Part shown: in pieces, positions 17,898 to 26,702 of the stretch
Numbering within the stretch: the first letter of the stretch is position 1
How the letters are laid out: the number at the start of each line of letters is the position of its first letter
NCBI RefSeq assembly: GCF_007747995.1
Contig: NZ_CP036276.1
Location: 5,260,001-5,324,000, forward strand
DNA length: 64,000 nucleotides
Direction of reading: 5' to 3'
Source of the DNA: Symmachiella dynata
Lineage (GTDB): Bacteria > Planctomycetota > Planctomycetia > Planctomycetales > Planctomycetaceae
The notes under the pieces: model-generated
Databases searched by the model: none
What the model saw: the letters and a program-made list of their open reading frames with translations, nothing else
What the model was told of the DNA's origin: nothing
Translations under genes and position numbers: made by a program

Positions 17898-19067
17898 TCA
17901 GCATTGGATCACGCCGATGCCGCCCCATTGGGCGTCGGATTGGATTTGCATCTTATCACCGCTCAGTTCGCCCCACAGCCGGGCGACGTGGCAGTTTTGG
18001 TCGCGATGCAATTGCGTATCCTTGATGTCGTGAAAGGCGATGAGGCCTCCCTCGCGGACCAGATTTTTATACATGAAGAAGTCGAGCTTCACCCCTTCAT
18101 AGGTATGGTCGCCATCAATGAACAGGAAATCCAACTTCTCGCCGTCGAGCGTTTCGCGGACCTTTTCGTAAGTCGAGACCGCGTGTGAATCGGCATTGAT
18201 TGCCGAGAAGTTTTCGGACCAACCCGACATCATGACATTACGGCTTTCGATTTCTTCTACCGCGAGCCCGCCGAAATCACCACCGGGCAGGTCGACGGTG
18301 ATCCGGTGCCCGCTGTTTTCAAGCAACTTGCACCACAAATACATCGTGCCCCCGCGATGCGAACCGATCTCGAGAATGTTCCGCGGGGCGGTAATCAGCA
18401 CCGTGCGGACCAAGGCTTCGATTTCACTGCGGATTTGCAACATGCCGATCTCAAAGGCGGCGTCAATCAGCTCTTTGAGGCGGGCTTCCTGGTAGCAAAC
18501 CAAGGCTTGATCGATATTGCCCTGCTGCTCCAAGGTGCCGCCGAGTTGATGAAACGCGCCGCCGTGGTTTTGATCTAACCGCAGTGTTTGTTGAAAACTG
18601 GCGGTCGCCTCGCCGAGTTTATTTTGCTGCCGCAGGCTGACGCCCAGATCAAAATGCGCTGCCGCCATTTGCGGATCCAACTCCAGGGCGCGACGCTGCG
18701 CGGCTTCGGCATTGGATGAATCCCCTTGTGCCGCAAACGCCTGCCCCAGACGATGAAAACACTCGGCATCTGCCATGGGGGTGCCCACGACCTGCGACAG
18801 CCGTTCGATGGCCTGTGCGAAGTTGCCCTCTTCGAAATCCATCTGCCCCAATTCTTTGAGCGACTCCAGATGGTCCGGTTGCGTGGAGAGAATATGTTCG
18901 TAGATCTCGCGTGCCAAATGCCTATGTCCCGGTACGGCCGTCGCATTGGGATTGATCTCCCAGCCCGAATCAATCCGCGTCCCATTGACCATTCCGCTCT
19001 TTTGGGAGATCGGAGTTCGGTTGCGTTGTGAGGCGGTTCGATCGGCCGTTATTTGTTGGGACACCAT
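17898..19067 (-). CDS. TPR-repeat protein with class I SAM methyltransferase domain
   Basis: The 389-residue product has an N-terminal TPR array (about 50-195; repeats such as AECFHRLGQAFAAQGDSSNA and AAHFDLGVSLRQQNKLGEA) joined to a methyltransferase domain. NILEIGSHRGG (230-240) is the SAM-binding motif I, and LFIDGDHTYEGVKLDF (315-330) is typical of the Methyltransf_24 / CmcI-like family, in which the acidic residues bind a metal. Small sugars or secondary metabolites are usual substrates of that family; here the substrate is unknown and the TPR part may recruit it. ATG 19067 has AAGGAC upstream. Confidence 0.85.
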   Translation of the reverse strand: MVSQQITADRTASQRNRTPISQKSGMVNGTRIDSGWEINPNATAVPGHRHLAREIYEHILSTQPDHLESLKELGQMDFEEGNFAQAIERLSQVVGTPMADAECFHRLGQAFAAQGDSSNAEAAQRRALELDPQMAAAHFDLGVSLRQQNKLGEATASFQQTLRLDQNHGGAFHQLGGTLEQQGNIDQALVCYQEARLKELIDAAFEIGMLQIRSEIEALVRTVLITAPRNILEIGSHRGGTMYLWCKLLENSGHRITVDLPGGDFGGLAVEEIESRNVMMSGWSENFSAINADSHAVSTYEKVRETLDGEKLDFLFIDGDHTYEGVKLDFFMYKNLVREGGLIAFHDIKDTQLHRDQNCHVARLWGELSGDKMQIQSDAQWGGIGVIQC

Positions 19068-19481
19068 CGCATCAAGTCCTTAATCCCAGTCGGCGGGGCC
19101 CATTCATGAGCAGCCGCCATCGTCTGTGTTTTGAGTCGGTCCAGGAGCGGCCAAATCGAGATACACCCTCGTCGGTCCCCGCCTACGGTTTATATCGGCA
19201 ACTCGGCCAACCCTCTGGATCTTCAGCGGCAGTTTGCACAAGATTCGAGTTATCTTCCGGGTTGTATCGATTGGCGGTTTGACGAACGGCAATGGCGGTC
19301 ATGGCGGTTTTTCCGGCTTAAGTCTCTGAATGCACGATATCCGGGTCCCTCTTGAATCGCAGGGCGGATGTCGTTTCATGGAGACAAGAAAATCAAGCAC
19401 CCCCCCATGTTCCCTACCCCAGTACACGCCATGTGGGGGGAATGATCTCGGTCGAACCACCGAATGAAGCGAACCACCGAA

Positions 19482-19690
19482 CGCCGAAGGCGTTCTTCAC
19501 CTTAGCCTAGGGTCGCGAACGAAGTGAGCGCACCCTAGGTTGGCAGCCACACCACGAAAACCAACCCTGAAGGGGTTGCACACATTGATAAACCCCTTCA
19601 GGGTTTGTGAGGCGTCAATGATCCCATTCCCAGGGCGGCGCGGCGTGGCCGCTTGCCCTGGGCTGGCATGTTTCACCCCTTTGGGGTGGG
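19482..19690. repeat. Composite palindromic repeat, AACCCTGAAGGGGTT type
   Basis: The order of elements is CGCCGAAGGCG, CACCCTAGGTT, ACCCTGAAGGGGTTGCACA, AACCCCTTCAGGGTTTGT, CCCAGGGCGGCGCGGC, GCTTGCCCTGGGCT and CACCCCTTTGGGGTG. The same elements in similar order recur at 40406-40648 and 47240-47445. Confidence 0.85.
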
Positions 19691-19710
19691 TCTCTTATGG
19701 TCCTTAAAAT

Positions 19711-19746
19711 AAAAAACGCGGCCGAATCGTGGGGGATTCGGCCGCG
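19711..19746 (-). terminator. Intrinsic terminator of the sigma-factor gene
   Basis: On the minus strand a 12-bp perfect stem (CGCGGCCGAATC / GATTCGGCCGCG, loop of six) is followed by TTTTTTATTTTAAGG. It lies 30 bases after the stop codon of the sigma gene. Confidence 0.9.
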
Positions 19747-19775
19747 CTGGGTTTTATCGAGCGCTTACGCGCTCT

Positions 19776-20339
19776 TCAGACTGGTGCCGGTGCGGCGACC
19801 AGTTCTTCTTTCAAGCGGTTCCGTGCGGTGTGCAGTCGCCGCTTGATCGTTCCGATCGGGCTTTCGAAGTGGTCGCTCATCTCCTTGAGCGATTGGCCCT
19901 CGAAGTAGAACGCCATCAGCGTTTGCCGGTCCAGCTCACGCAGACGCGACAAACCACCCCGGACCCGGCCGGCATCTTCTTTTTGCATCAGGCTTTCCAA
20001 AGGGTTGGCCCGATCCATTTTCAATGCCGACACCGTATCCGTACCGGTCACGACCTCGTGCGGCCGTCGGACCGCTCGGTTGATCGCCATCCGCACGGCG
20101 ACTTGCTTCATCCAGCCGACGAACCGCTCTGGGTCACGCAACTGGTCCAGCTTCCGCATCATTTGCAAGAAGACGTCCTGCGTGACTTCCTTCGCTTCGG
20201 ACCGGTTGCGCAGTCGTCGCAGCACGATGGCGAACACGATCGGCTCGAACCGCACCGCCAATCGACCGAACGCCTCACGGTTGCCCGCTTGAGCTGCCCG
20301 CACCAATTGCAAGACCTCGTTGTCTGCCAATTGCATCAT
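19776..20339 (-). CDS. ECF-type RNA polymerase sigma factor
   Basis: The 187-residue product has the two sigma domains of the extracytoplasmic-function group. Region 2 (about 15-85) includes FEPIVFAIVLRRLRNRSEAKEVTQDVFLQ and WMKQVAVRMAINRAVR; region 4 (about 120-178) includes LMAFYFEGQSLKEMSDHFESPIGTIKRRLHTARNRLKEEL. It should direct polymerase to a set of stress or envelope promoters. No anti-sigma gene is visible next to it, so control may be unusual or distant. The ATG pair at 20336-20339 follows GGAGAG by about 8 bases on the minus strand. A strong terminator follows. Confidence 0.93.
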   Translation of the reverse strand: MMQLADNEVLQLVRAAQAGNREAFGRLAVRFEPIVFAIVLRRLRNRSEAKEVTQDVFLQMMRKLDQLRDPERFVGWMKQVAVRMAINRAVRRPHEVVTGTDTVSALKMDRANPLESLMQKEDAGRVRGGLSRLRELDRQTLMAFYFEGQSLKEMSDHFESPIGTIKRRLHTARNRLKEELVAAPAPV

Positions 20340-20663
20340 GACTTTATCTCTCCTTCCCAATCACAGTTTTTTCAGATTGGGTGTCGGCCGCAGCCAAGTC
20401 GTGGTTCCGCTCTCTTATAACAGCCGGAAACCATCGAACTTGCGTCTGCAAACCTATCGTTGGGTTTTGTTCACGAAATCGCCGGAATCAATGCGTTCCG
20501 GACGTTTTGCTTTGGGGGAAATCGCTGGAAACCGTGGCGTGCTAATTCCAGCGGATCCAAATACGGCAACGGGCGACCGGGACGATACGGCGAAGCTTGG
20601 GGGCTTCGCGGCACAGCCGGCTCGCTTGCTCGGATTCAGTGAGTGACAGTCGTGTTGGCTGAA

Positions 20664-21041
20664 TTAGCCTCGTGATGTCGAACTGAAGACGAGTGGCGCC
20701 GCCTGGGACGCCGCAAGCCGCCGGAGTTTTACGCCCGGTAGCGACGATACCTGTTTCACACTCGATACGTGTGATTGGGTTCCGTCGGAGCTGTCGCACA
20801 TGGAACAACACGCGAAGCGCATATTGCTGCCATGGGTGCGGACTCTGCTCTCGACTACCGGGTACCCCGGTTCCGTCGGCCACGTTATCCCGCGTAACGC
20901 GGACGTGGCGGGCCGTTTCCCAAAAGCGCGACCCACGGAGGGCGTGCATCGATGGAGACAGCCATTTTCGACGTCCGAACCGGCATAAATACCAGCGTTG
21001 GCGATCATCGTCGAAATCGTGATTTGGCGGTTGCTCTTCAT
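20664..21041 (-). CDS. Possible small protein of unknown function
   Basis: A 125-codon frame begins with ATG at 21041 and has GCAGGAGG centred 10 bases upstream, one of the best ribosome sites in the window. The product starts MKSNRQITISTMIANAG and is rich in Arg, Ser and Cys; nothing in it is recognised and the C-terminal half looks like translated non-coding DNA. Perhaps only the first part is real, or a frameshift has broken the gene. Confidence 0.3.
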   Translation of the reverse strand: MKSNRQITISTMIANAGIYAGSDVENGCLHRCTPSVGRAFGKRPATSALRGITWPTEPGYPVVESRVRTHGSNMRFACCSMCDSSDGTQSHVSSVKQVSSLPGVKLRRLAASQAAPLVFSSTSRG

Positions 21042-21407
21042 CGAAACTACCTCCTGCGAAAAGGGGTCGCAGTGAACAAAAAGAGAGTTAAATCTCCACC
21101 CCGTCGGGTCGATGCTGACCCAAAAGCGGCGAGCGCTCAAAATCGGGGTATAGCCTCCGTGCGAAGACCGGCTACACCGATCTCCTGCGTATCTGACGCA
21201 GGAATCTTCGACAAGGTTCGCGCAATTCTTGGAAATATTGGAAAAGTTTTCCCAGGAAATCACGAAAAACGTCGAAATCCCTGCAATACGGGCGGAAAAC
21301 AAAGCGAATCTCCGTTTTCTACCAACAAAAATTTACCCGCGCCGCGAGGAAATGTCCAGAGGATTTTCGCCAGTTGGGGTGGCGAAGGATGCGGGTTGGG
21401 AGACAAG

Positions 21408-21480
21408 CCCCCCGGCAAAGCCGGGGGCTGATGGAAAAATTGCCCTTCCGCCTGCCGTCAGCCCCCGGCTTTGCCGGGGG
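21408..21480. repeat. Dispersed inverted repeat, CCCCCGGC/GCCGGGGGCTGA type (second copy)
   Basis: The left arm reads CCCCCCGGCAAAGCCGGGGG followed by CTGATGGAAA, and the right arm is GTCAGCCCCCGGC followed by TTTGCCGGGGG. Order and content match the copy at 2955-3033. Confidence 0.88.
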
Positions 21481-21519
21481 TTACGCGGATAGCGGGATTA
21501 ACGTTCCAGCGCCAGTGGG

Positions 21520-21549
21520 TTGACGTTCGAGACAATGCGGCAATAATAC
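21520..21549 (+). promoter_or_regulatory. Candidate sigma-70-type promoter of the SRP RNA
   Basis: TTGACG at 21520-21525 and TAATAC at 21544-21549 are 18 bases apart. The predicted start of transcription near 21556 is about 25 bases before the stem of the RNA, so a short 5' leader would have to be processed. Confidence 0.4.
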
Positions 21550-21580
21550 CCATTCACCCCGCTATTTTGCGCGGGCAGCG

Positions 21581-21681
21581 AATGATTGCCTCCGAGTGCA
21601 GTGGAGACGTGCCAACCGGGTCAGGTCTTAACCGAAGCAGCCCTAAGTACTCACCTTCAGGTGTGTGAGGAGGCAATCATT
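21581..21681 (+). ncRNA. ffs: Signal recognition particle RNA (small bacterial 4.5S type)
   Basis: The RNA scaffolds Ffh in the signal recognition particle for co-translational targeting of membrane proteins. The end arms AATGATTGCCTCC (21581-21593) and GGAGGCAATCATT (21669-21681) are perfectly complementary over 13 bp. The tip has the SRP core: GGGTCAGGTC (about 21618-21627) and GAAGCAGCCC (about 21634-21643) form the conserved symmetric and asymmetric loops of helix 8. The six bases between them are TTAACC instead of the usual CGGAAG, so the tip is not a GNRA loop; it may be a URRC-like loop. The 3' end overlaps the last 5 bases of the convergent LRR gene. No database check was possible but the core motif is decisive. 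Confidence 0.92.
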
Positions 21682-22795
21682 GGCTGCCTGCGTTTTTTTG
21701 CGCGCTGAGGACGGGTTCCGCTTCAGTATCCTCTGTTTCCCCGTCAAAATCATCGAACAGTCGGTGAACGATATCCATCATTCGTCCTCCGTCATAATCA
21801 TCATATTTTTGGCGAAATTCTTCTATTGTTAGTCTCTTTTCAATATTGATCCGACAGTCGGAGAGCTGTCGTTCAAGTTCAGCGGCACCGGTCGCAGTTA
21901 CATTTGTATTCGAAACGTCAACCCATTGTAGATTGCTCAATGATCGAAAATGGCGCAATCCGCTATCGTCAATTTCGGCGAATTCCAAATACAACCATTT
22001 GAGACGTGACATTTTCCCCAACACTCGGCAATCCGCGTCCGTCAATTTCACGTGGTGCAATGACAACTCTTCGAGGTCAAGTCGCCGCAAAAAGTCGGCC
22101 ATCTGCAAATTGTCCAACCGCGGATGAGCAATCCCCAATTCCTTGAGATTGGGCAGGCTGGCGATTAACTCGACAGTTTCCGGATCAATGACCAGGTTGT
22201 TTAAGTACAGCGATTCCAGTCCCCGAGCACGACTGATCGCTCGCACAAAATCAGCGTCTTTGATTTGTTGCGATGCAAGGGATAGGTTGCGGAGTTTGGG
22301 AAGCCCGCCGATCATCTCAGCCTGCGCATCGGTCAAGTTGACATAGGATAGGCCTAGAGCTTCCAGGTTATTGAGTTGGCCGATCAACGTAAGGTCGTCG
22401 GCGCTAACCTGACTGAACGAATATAAAGACGGATAATCGCCTTTGTTTGAGCATGTGACTGGCATGTTCGCCAATTCGGCAATCTCCACATCAAAATCAA
22501 ACTCAGCCGGTTCATGATACCAAAATCCGCATACGCCACCGTTAACAGTGACATTTCTAATACTGATGGCGGTTTCGTAGTTTTCGTCGATTTGTTCCGA
22601 AATGAATCTCGGCAGACGTGACTCCGTCCAGATGTCAAAATCACGTTCCCACAGCGCCGCAATCGCCTCGCGCTCGCGCCAAATTGGCACCAGAGTACAC
22701 ACCACCCCCACAACCGCGATCACGACAAGCGACAGCGCGTACAACCACCATCTTCGGCGGGACTTACTGTGCTGTGATTCGTTCGATTCCGACAT
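21677..22795 (-). CDS. Membrane-anchored leucine-rich-repeat protein
   Basis: The 372-residue product has a short charged cytoplasmic start, one membrane segment at about 16-36 and an outer domain. From about residue 135 to 310 there are six or seven LRRs, for example LNNLEALGLSYVNLTDAQ, LPKLRNLSLASQQIKDAD and LDLEELSLHHVKLTDAD, which form a protein-binding surface. The C-terminal tail is acidic. The start at 22795 has GAAGGAG upstream. Such proteins are numerous in planctomycetes and their partners are unknown. The stop codon region overlaps the SRP RNA gene on the other strand. Confidence 0.85.
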   Translation of the reverse strand: MSESNESQHSKSRRRWWLYALSLVVIAVVGVVCTLVPIWREREAIAALWERDFDIWTESRLPRFISEQIDENYETAISIRNVTVNGGVCGFWYHEPAEFDFDVEIAELANMPVTCSNKGDYPSLYSFSQVSADDLTLIGQLNNLEALGLSYVNLTDAQAEMIGGLPKLRNLSLASQQIKDADFVRAISRARGLESLYLNNLVIDPETVELIASLPNLKELGIAHPRLDNLQMADFLRRLDLEELSLHHVKLTDADCRVLGKMSRLKWLYLEFAEIDDSGLRHFRSLSNLQWVDVSNTNVTATGAAELERQLSDCRINIEKRLTIEEFRQKYDDYDGGRMMDIVHRLFDDFDGETEDTEAEPVLSAQKNAGSQ

Positions 22796-22909
22796 GCGAG
22801 CTCCTTCGCTTATACGAGCTTGGTCGCGTCCCCACCTTAATACACTCAACGAGAATTCGCGTCAAATTTCACCTGCGGCTTACGGCGGATTAACCCGCCT
22901 CAAACGCGT

Positions 22910-25003
22910 TTATTCCATCCAGAAGGCGTAGAGTTTGGCGCGATCCAAGTGGAACCGCAGGCGGATTTCGCCATCGGGGACAAGCTGAGTGGTATCCCAC
23001 TCGACGACATGGCGGACAGCGTCGCCACCAATCGGCATTGACGAGACGACTTTGTCCCCGTTTAGCATCTCCACGCGGATTGAACCGGCGGATGCGTCGG
23101 CGTTGAGACACAACTGGTTCCCGGCCAGCCGTAGCGGTTTTGTCGTGAGCGTTCCCTGGTCAGCAGCGTCCATGGAGACAAAACCATCCAGCCTTAGCGT
23201 CGCCAGGCCGATGGCACCGTCGTTGGGGATTTCGTTGTGCAGGGTGCTACGACCTGCATAGTAAAACCACAATTCGTCCCCTACGCGAATCGGCGGCGTG
23301 GCGGGGACCGAATTGTTGCCGAAGTCCCAGTCCCCCTTTTCCGCTCCCGTCGGAATAAATGGTTCGCGTGAGGGGCGTTCCCAGTGACGACCGTTGCGGC
23401 TTGTCGCCAATTGAATATCCACCACATCGGACTGTGTGTGATACATGCGTAGCAGGCCAATGAACACGGTTTCATAATGAAACAAGGACATCGCATACAT
23501 TTCGTCATCGGCCGCGTCCTGCTGATCGACGGCCGACATGAAATAGGTGTCGGTCCAGTTGAAAAAATCTTTGCTCGTCGCATAACCGCGTGCCCGTTTG
23601 CCGTCCTTGAAGATCTTTACCATCGCCACCCATTGCTTCTCGATCGGATTCCAATGCAACGTCGTACCGTCATATCCTTGATCGATCAGCACGCCGACAT
23701 CCTTCCAGTGTAATCCATCAGGAGAAGTGAAGCCTCGCAGCCCGTTGTAACGCAACAGCGCCTTGTACCGACGCTCGGGATCAGCATCATGCGGGTCAAA
23801 AACAACCGAGGTTTGGCTCCAACCGGGCAGGACAATGTTGTTGCCTGTGCTATCGCGAAACGGATGCAGGCCCAACGTTGGCTTTTTCCAATGGATACCG
23901 TCAGCTGATTCCGCGTAGCAGACAAACGAGGGTTGGTCGACATGTTTCCCCCACGCCAAATACCACATGCGAAACAGTTTGGTCTCCGGATCGCGGATCA
24001 CACCGCCGTACAATAAGACGCTGCGGCCTTCCCAAGGTTGATCGGGAACGATCAGTGGGTTGTCCCCGTGCTTGCGGACCGGATGCATTTGGCGCGTCAG
24101 TCCTTGCTGCGACTCAATCACCTGATCATCCAAGAACAATTGCTTCCGTTTGCCCACCGAAATCGGGCCAACCCCCGTAACACGTTCTTGGCTCACGTCG
24201 CGCAGCGGTGGTTCGGGCTGTGAAAGTTTGCTGTTTTTTCCCAACAGACCCCCGACACGAATGTCGTCCCACGTCCCGGTCCCACGCGCGGTTTGGGGCG
24301 ACGTATCACCCAGCTCGACAGTCGCCACCGCAGCCGCGGCATCAAGATCAAAATACACCCCCAGCAGTTTTTCTTGTCCGGGCATTCCAGCCCATAACTC
24401 CACCGCTTTTTCGCTCGGGCGGCGATGTTGGATCACCCGCATCCATCGATCGGCGGCAAATGTGCCTGCGGTAGGACGTGAATGGCGCATTCGAGTTGAG
24501 CCCGGTGTGGACGCATGCGTCACTTCGATTCCAAACATCGGCTCGTCCGACTTCTTCACAGCATGCAGGATGAGGCCGACATGTTTATCTCCCGCCGAAC
24601 TCGCCGACCAGATCACGAAGTCCTCCATCGCAGCATCGGCGTCGCCGCGAAAAACGAATTCGGTTACGGTCTCGCCCGCGACGCTCGGAGCATCGTAGCG
24701 TGGTTGCAAGCGAATACGACCGATTTCATCGCCAGTCGTGGTCGAGACCCACCCCGCGCGGCGGCCGGCAAATGCGTCGCCACGGGTCACGCGGACGATG
24801 CCTTGCTTGCGTCCAGAAAACGGATCTCCCAGCCATCGGATCCCGGCATTGAGCGGTTGTACGATACCGTCGCTGTAATTTTCAAAATCGACATGCAATA
24901 CACGACCGTCTGACCGCGGAACCGGCGGTTGCAGTCGGTCATCGGCAAATGCAACGTCAACCACCAGGACGGTTAGTGCTAAAACCGTGAGTGAAATCCG
25001 CAT
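22910..25003 (-). CDS. Secreted protein with LamG-like and GH32/43-like propeller domains
   Basis: The 697-residue product begins with a signal peptide ending near AFADD (residue 20). Residues about 35-250 look like a concanavalin-type beta-sandwich (VLHVDFENYSDGIVQPLNAG start, TGTWDDIRVGGL end). Residues about 270-610 form a five-bladed-propeller-like domain of the GH32/43/DUF4975 kind: QLFLDDQVIES, NPLIVPDQPWEG, FRMWYLAW and SADGIHWKKP. A second gene in this window (40664-42184) shares this domain. Hydrolysis of a plant or algal glycan is plausible but the catalytic acids were not identified with certainty. ATG 25003 begins the signal peptide. Confidence 0.78.
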   Translation of the reverse strand: MRISLTVLALTVLVVDVAFADDRLQPPVPRSDGRVLHVDFENYSDGIVQPLNAGIRWLGDPFSGRKQGIVRVTRGDAFAGRRAGWVSTTTGDEIGRIRLQPRYDAPSVAGETVTEFVFRGDADAAMEDFVIWSASSAGDKHVGLILHAVKKSDEPMFGIEVTHASTPGSTRMRHSRPTAGTFAADRWMRVIQHRRPSEKAVELWAGMPGQEKLLGVYFDLDAAAAVATVELGDTSPQTARGTGTWDDIRVGGLLGKNSKLSQPEPPLRDVSQERVTGVGPISVGKRKQLFLDDQVIESQQGLTRQMHPVRKHGDNPLIVPDQPWEGRSVLLYGGVIRDPETKLFRMWYLAWGKHVDQPSFVCYAESADGIHWKKPTLGLHPFRDSTGNNIVLPGWSQTSVVFDPHDADPERRYKALLRYNGLRGFTSPDGLHWKDVGVLIDQGYDGTTLHWNPIEKQWVAMVKIFKDGKRARGYATSKDFFNWTDTYFMSAVDQQDAADDEMYAMSLFHYETVFIGLLRMYHTQSDVVDIQLATSRNGRHWERPSREPFIPTGAEKGDWDFGNNSVPATPPIRVGDELWFYYAGRSTLHNEIPNDGAIGLATLRLDGFVSMDAADQGTLTTKPLRLAGNQLCLNADASAGSIRVEMLNGDKVVSSMPIGGDAVRHVVEWDTTQLVPDGEIRLRFHLDRAKLYAFWME

Positions 25004-25185
25004 GATGTCGTCTTCTCTCTCGAGAGTTGCCTGGATGATGCGAGAGCCATTCTGCATGCTCGGGGGCGACTGGTACCTTGTCGGGGGTTCGTCCATTCTA
25101 TCAGATTTCACGCCCGACTTCCGCCAGTGACGCCCACCTGCGAAAATAGATCCGTTCCCATTTTCCTACAGAGAGTTTCAGCAGC

Positions 25186-25863
25186 GTGAATTATTTTGCC
25201 CATGGCATTCGATACACCGACCGGCCCTATTTTCTGGCTGGGACGGCGACGCCTGATTGGTTGTCGATGGCGGATCGCCGGGTGCGGTTGCGGCCGCAGC
25301 ATGTGCAGCCGTTTGCGGATGGATCGGGGCAGCCCCAAGCGGAGTTTGCCGCCGGGGTGTTGCAGCACATGGAAGACGACGACCGTTTTCATCGCTCAGC
25401 TGCGTTTTTTGAAGTGAGCGGCGCGCTGTTGCCGCTGTTTCGCAAGTTGCTGGAGCCACACGACGGGTTTCGGCCCGGGTTTTTGGCGCACATCGTCACT
25501 GAGTTGCTGATGGATGCGGTGTTGATCGAGCGGCATCCGGAAATGCTGCAGGCCTATTATGCGGCGATCGACGCTGTGGATGCGGAATTGATTCAGCAGT
25601 CGGTGAATGCGATGGCCAAAAAACCGACCGAGCGGCTTGCCGGCGTGTTACCGTTATTCACGCGCGAGGGGTTTCTGTGGGATTATTTGGATTCGGAGCG
25701 GTTGTTATATCGCTTGAATCAAGTGATGCGGCGTGTCAAACTACAGCCACTCCCGCCGGAGACCACGGCGGTCCTGGACGAATCGCGGCTGCTTGTTCGC
25801 GCGCGAATTGACGATTTGATTTTGATACCGGTAAAGCCCCCCACAAAGGATGCTCCCCCATGA
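25186..25863 (+). CDS. Hypothetical protein, ACP-phosphodiesterase-like N-terminus
   Basis: The 225-residue product starts MNYFAHGIRYTDRPYFLAG, which recalls AcpH-type phosphodiesterases (MNFLAHLHLA..SLxGNLLxD), and has helical segments with spaced histidines (LQHMEDDDRFHRS, LAHIVTELLMDAVLIERHP). An HD-like helical hydrolase is a reasonable guess; the function is not known. The start is GTG at 25186. The last bases overlap the next start codon as ATGA, so the next gene is translationally coupled, which suggests the two products work together. Confidence 0.65.
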   Translation: MNYFAHGIRYTDRPYFLAGTATPDWLSMADRRVRLRPQHVQPFADGSGQPQAEFAAGVLQHMEDDDRFHRSAAFFEVSGALLPLFRKLLEPHDGFRPGFLAHIVTELLMDAVLIERHPEMLQAYYAAIDAVDAELIQQSVNAMAKKPTERLAGVLPLFTREGFLWDYLDSERLLYRLNQVMRRVKLQPLPPETTAVLDESRLLVRARIDDLILIPVKPPTKDAPP

Positions 25864-26702
25864 AGTATGGCATGAATATGCTGCTCTGGACGACCAACGT
25901 TGGCGAAGAACATTTTCCGATTTTGGAGCGTCTCAAGTCGATGGGCTATGACGGCGTCGAGATCCCGATTTTTGATTTGGAATTGGAGCCGTATCGAAAA
26001 CTGGCGGAAAAATGCGACGAATTGGGCCTGGAGCGAACGGCGGTGACGGTCTGTTCCAGCGAAGCCAACCCAGCATCCCCGGATGCCGCACTGCGCAAAG
26101 CGGGGCTTGAACATATCAATCAGGTGGTTGACGCGTGCGCTGTGTTGGGGGCGAGTCTATTGTGCGGGCCGTACCATTCGGCGATCGGCGAATTCAGCGG
26201 CGACGGTCCCACAGGGGACGAACGCAAATGGTCGCAAGAAACACTCGGCCACGCCGCCGACCATGCCCAAGCGGCTGATGTGATGCTGGGGTTGGAATAC
26301 CTCAATCGCTTTGAATGCTACTTGCTGAACAGCGCCGCCGACTGCGCAGAATTCGTGCGTGCCGTCGATCATCCGAACTTGCGCATGATTTACGACACAT
26401 TTCACGCAAACATTGAAGAAAAGCATGTCGACGAAGCAATCCGAACCTGCGCCGACGTCACCTGCCACGTGCACATTTCAGAAAACGACCGCTCCACGCC
26501 GGGCGCAGGGCACGTGGAATGGGACAAAACATTCCACACTTTGAAAGAAACCGAATACGACGGCTGGATGACCGTCGAAGCCTTCGGCTTGGCCCTGCCG
26601 GAATTGGCGGCGGCCACGAAGATCTGGCGGAAGATGTACACGTCCGAGGACCAGTTGGCCGAAGCCGCGCTGAAGTTCATGAAGACAAACTGGAACGCTT
26701 AA
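25860..26702 (+). CDS. Sugar 3-epimerase/isomerase, D-tagatose 3-epimerase-like TIM barrel
   Basis: The 280-residue product is a xylose-isomerase-type TIM barrel. The four metal ligands can be placed: Glu146 (GLEYLNRFE), Asp179 (MIYDTFH), His205 (CHVHISE) and Glu240 (MTVEAF). Their spacing (33, 26, 35) equals that in Pseudomonas cichorii D-tagatose 3-epimerase (Glu152, Asp185, His211, Glu246), so a manganese-dependent keto-sugar epimerase is the best call. The exact sugar is unknown. It overlaps the upstream gene by 4 bases (ATGA) and ends 7 bases before repeat DNA. Confidence 0.88.
   Translation: MKYGMNMLLWTTNVGEEHFPILERLKSMGYDGVEIPIFDLELEPYRKLAEKCDELGLERTAVTVCSSEANPASPDAALRKAGLEHINQVVDACAVLGASLLCGPYHSAIGEFSGDGPTGDERKWSQETLGHAADHAQAADVMLGLEYLNRFECYLLNSAADCAEFVRAVDHPNLRMIYDTFHANIEEKHVDEAIRTCADVTCHVHISENDRSTPGAGHVEWDKTFHTLKETEYDGWMTVEAFGLALPELAAATKIWRKMYTSEDQLAEAALKFMKTNWNA

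Larger units (their letters stand above)
19068..19775. other. Intergenic region holding a large repeat and a terminator
   Basis: The left part (19068-19440) shows no supported gene. The right part carries the CCCTGAAGGGGTT repeat (19482-19690) and the terminator of the sigma-factor gene (19711-19746). Confidence 0.6.
20340..21580. other. Long intergenic region before the SRP RNA gene
   Basis: About 1.2 kb with no recognised gene apart from a low-confidence small frame (20664-21041, minus). It contains the inverted repeat at 21408-21480 and, at its right end, a candidate promoter for the SRP RNA. The part at 20345-20660 shows only short anonymous frames. Confidence 0.5.
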
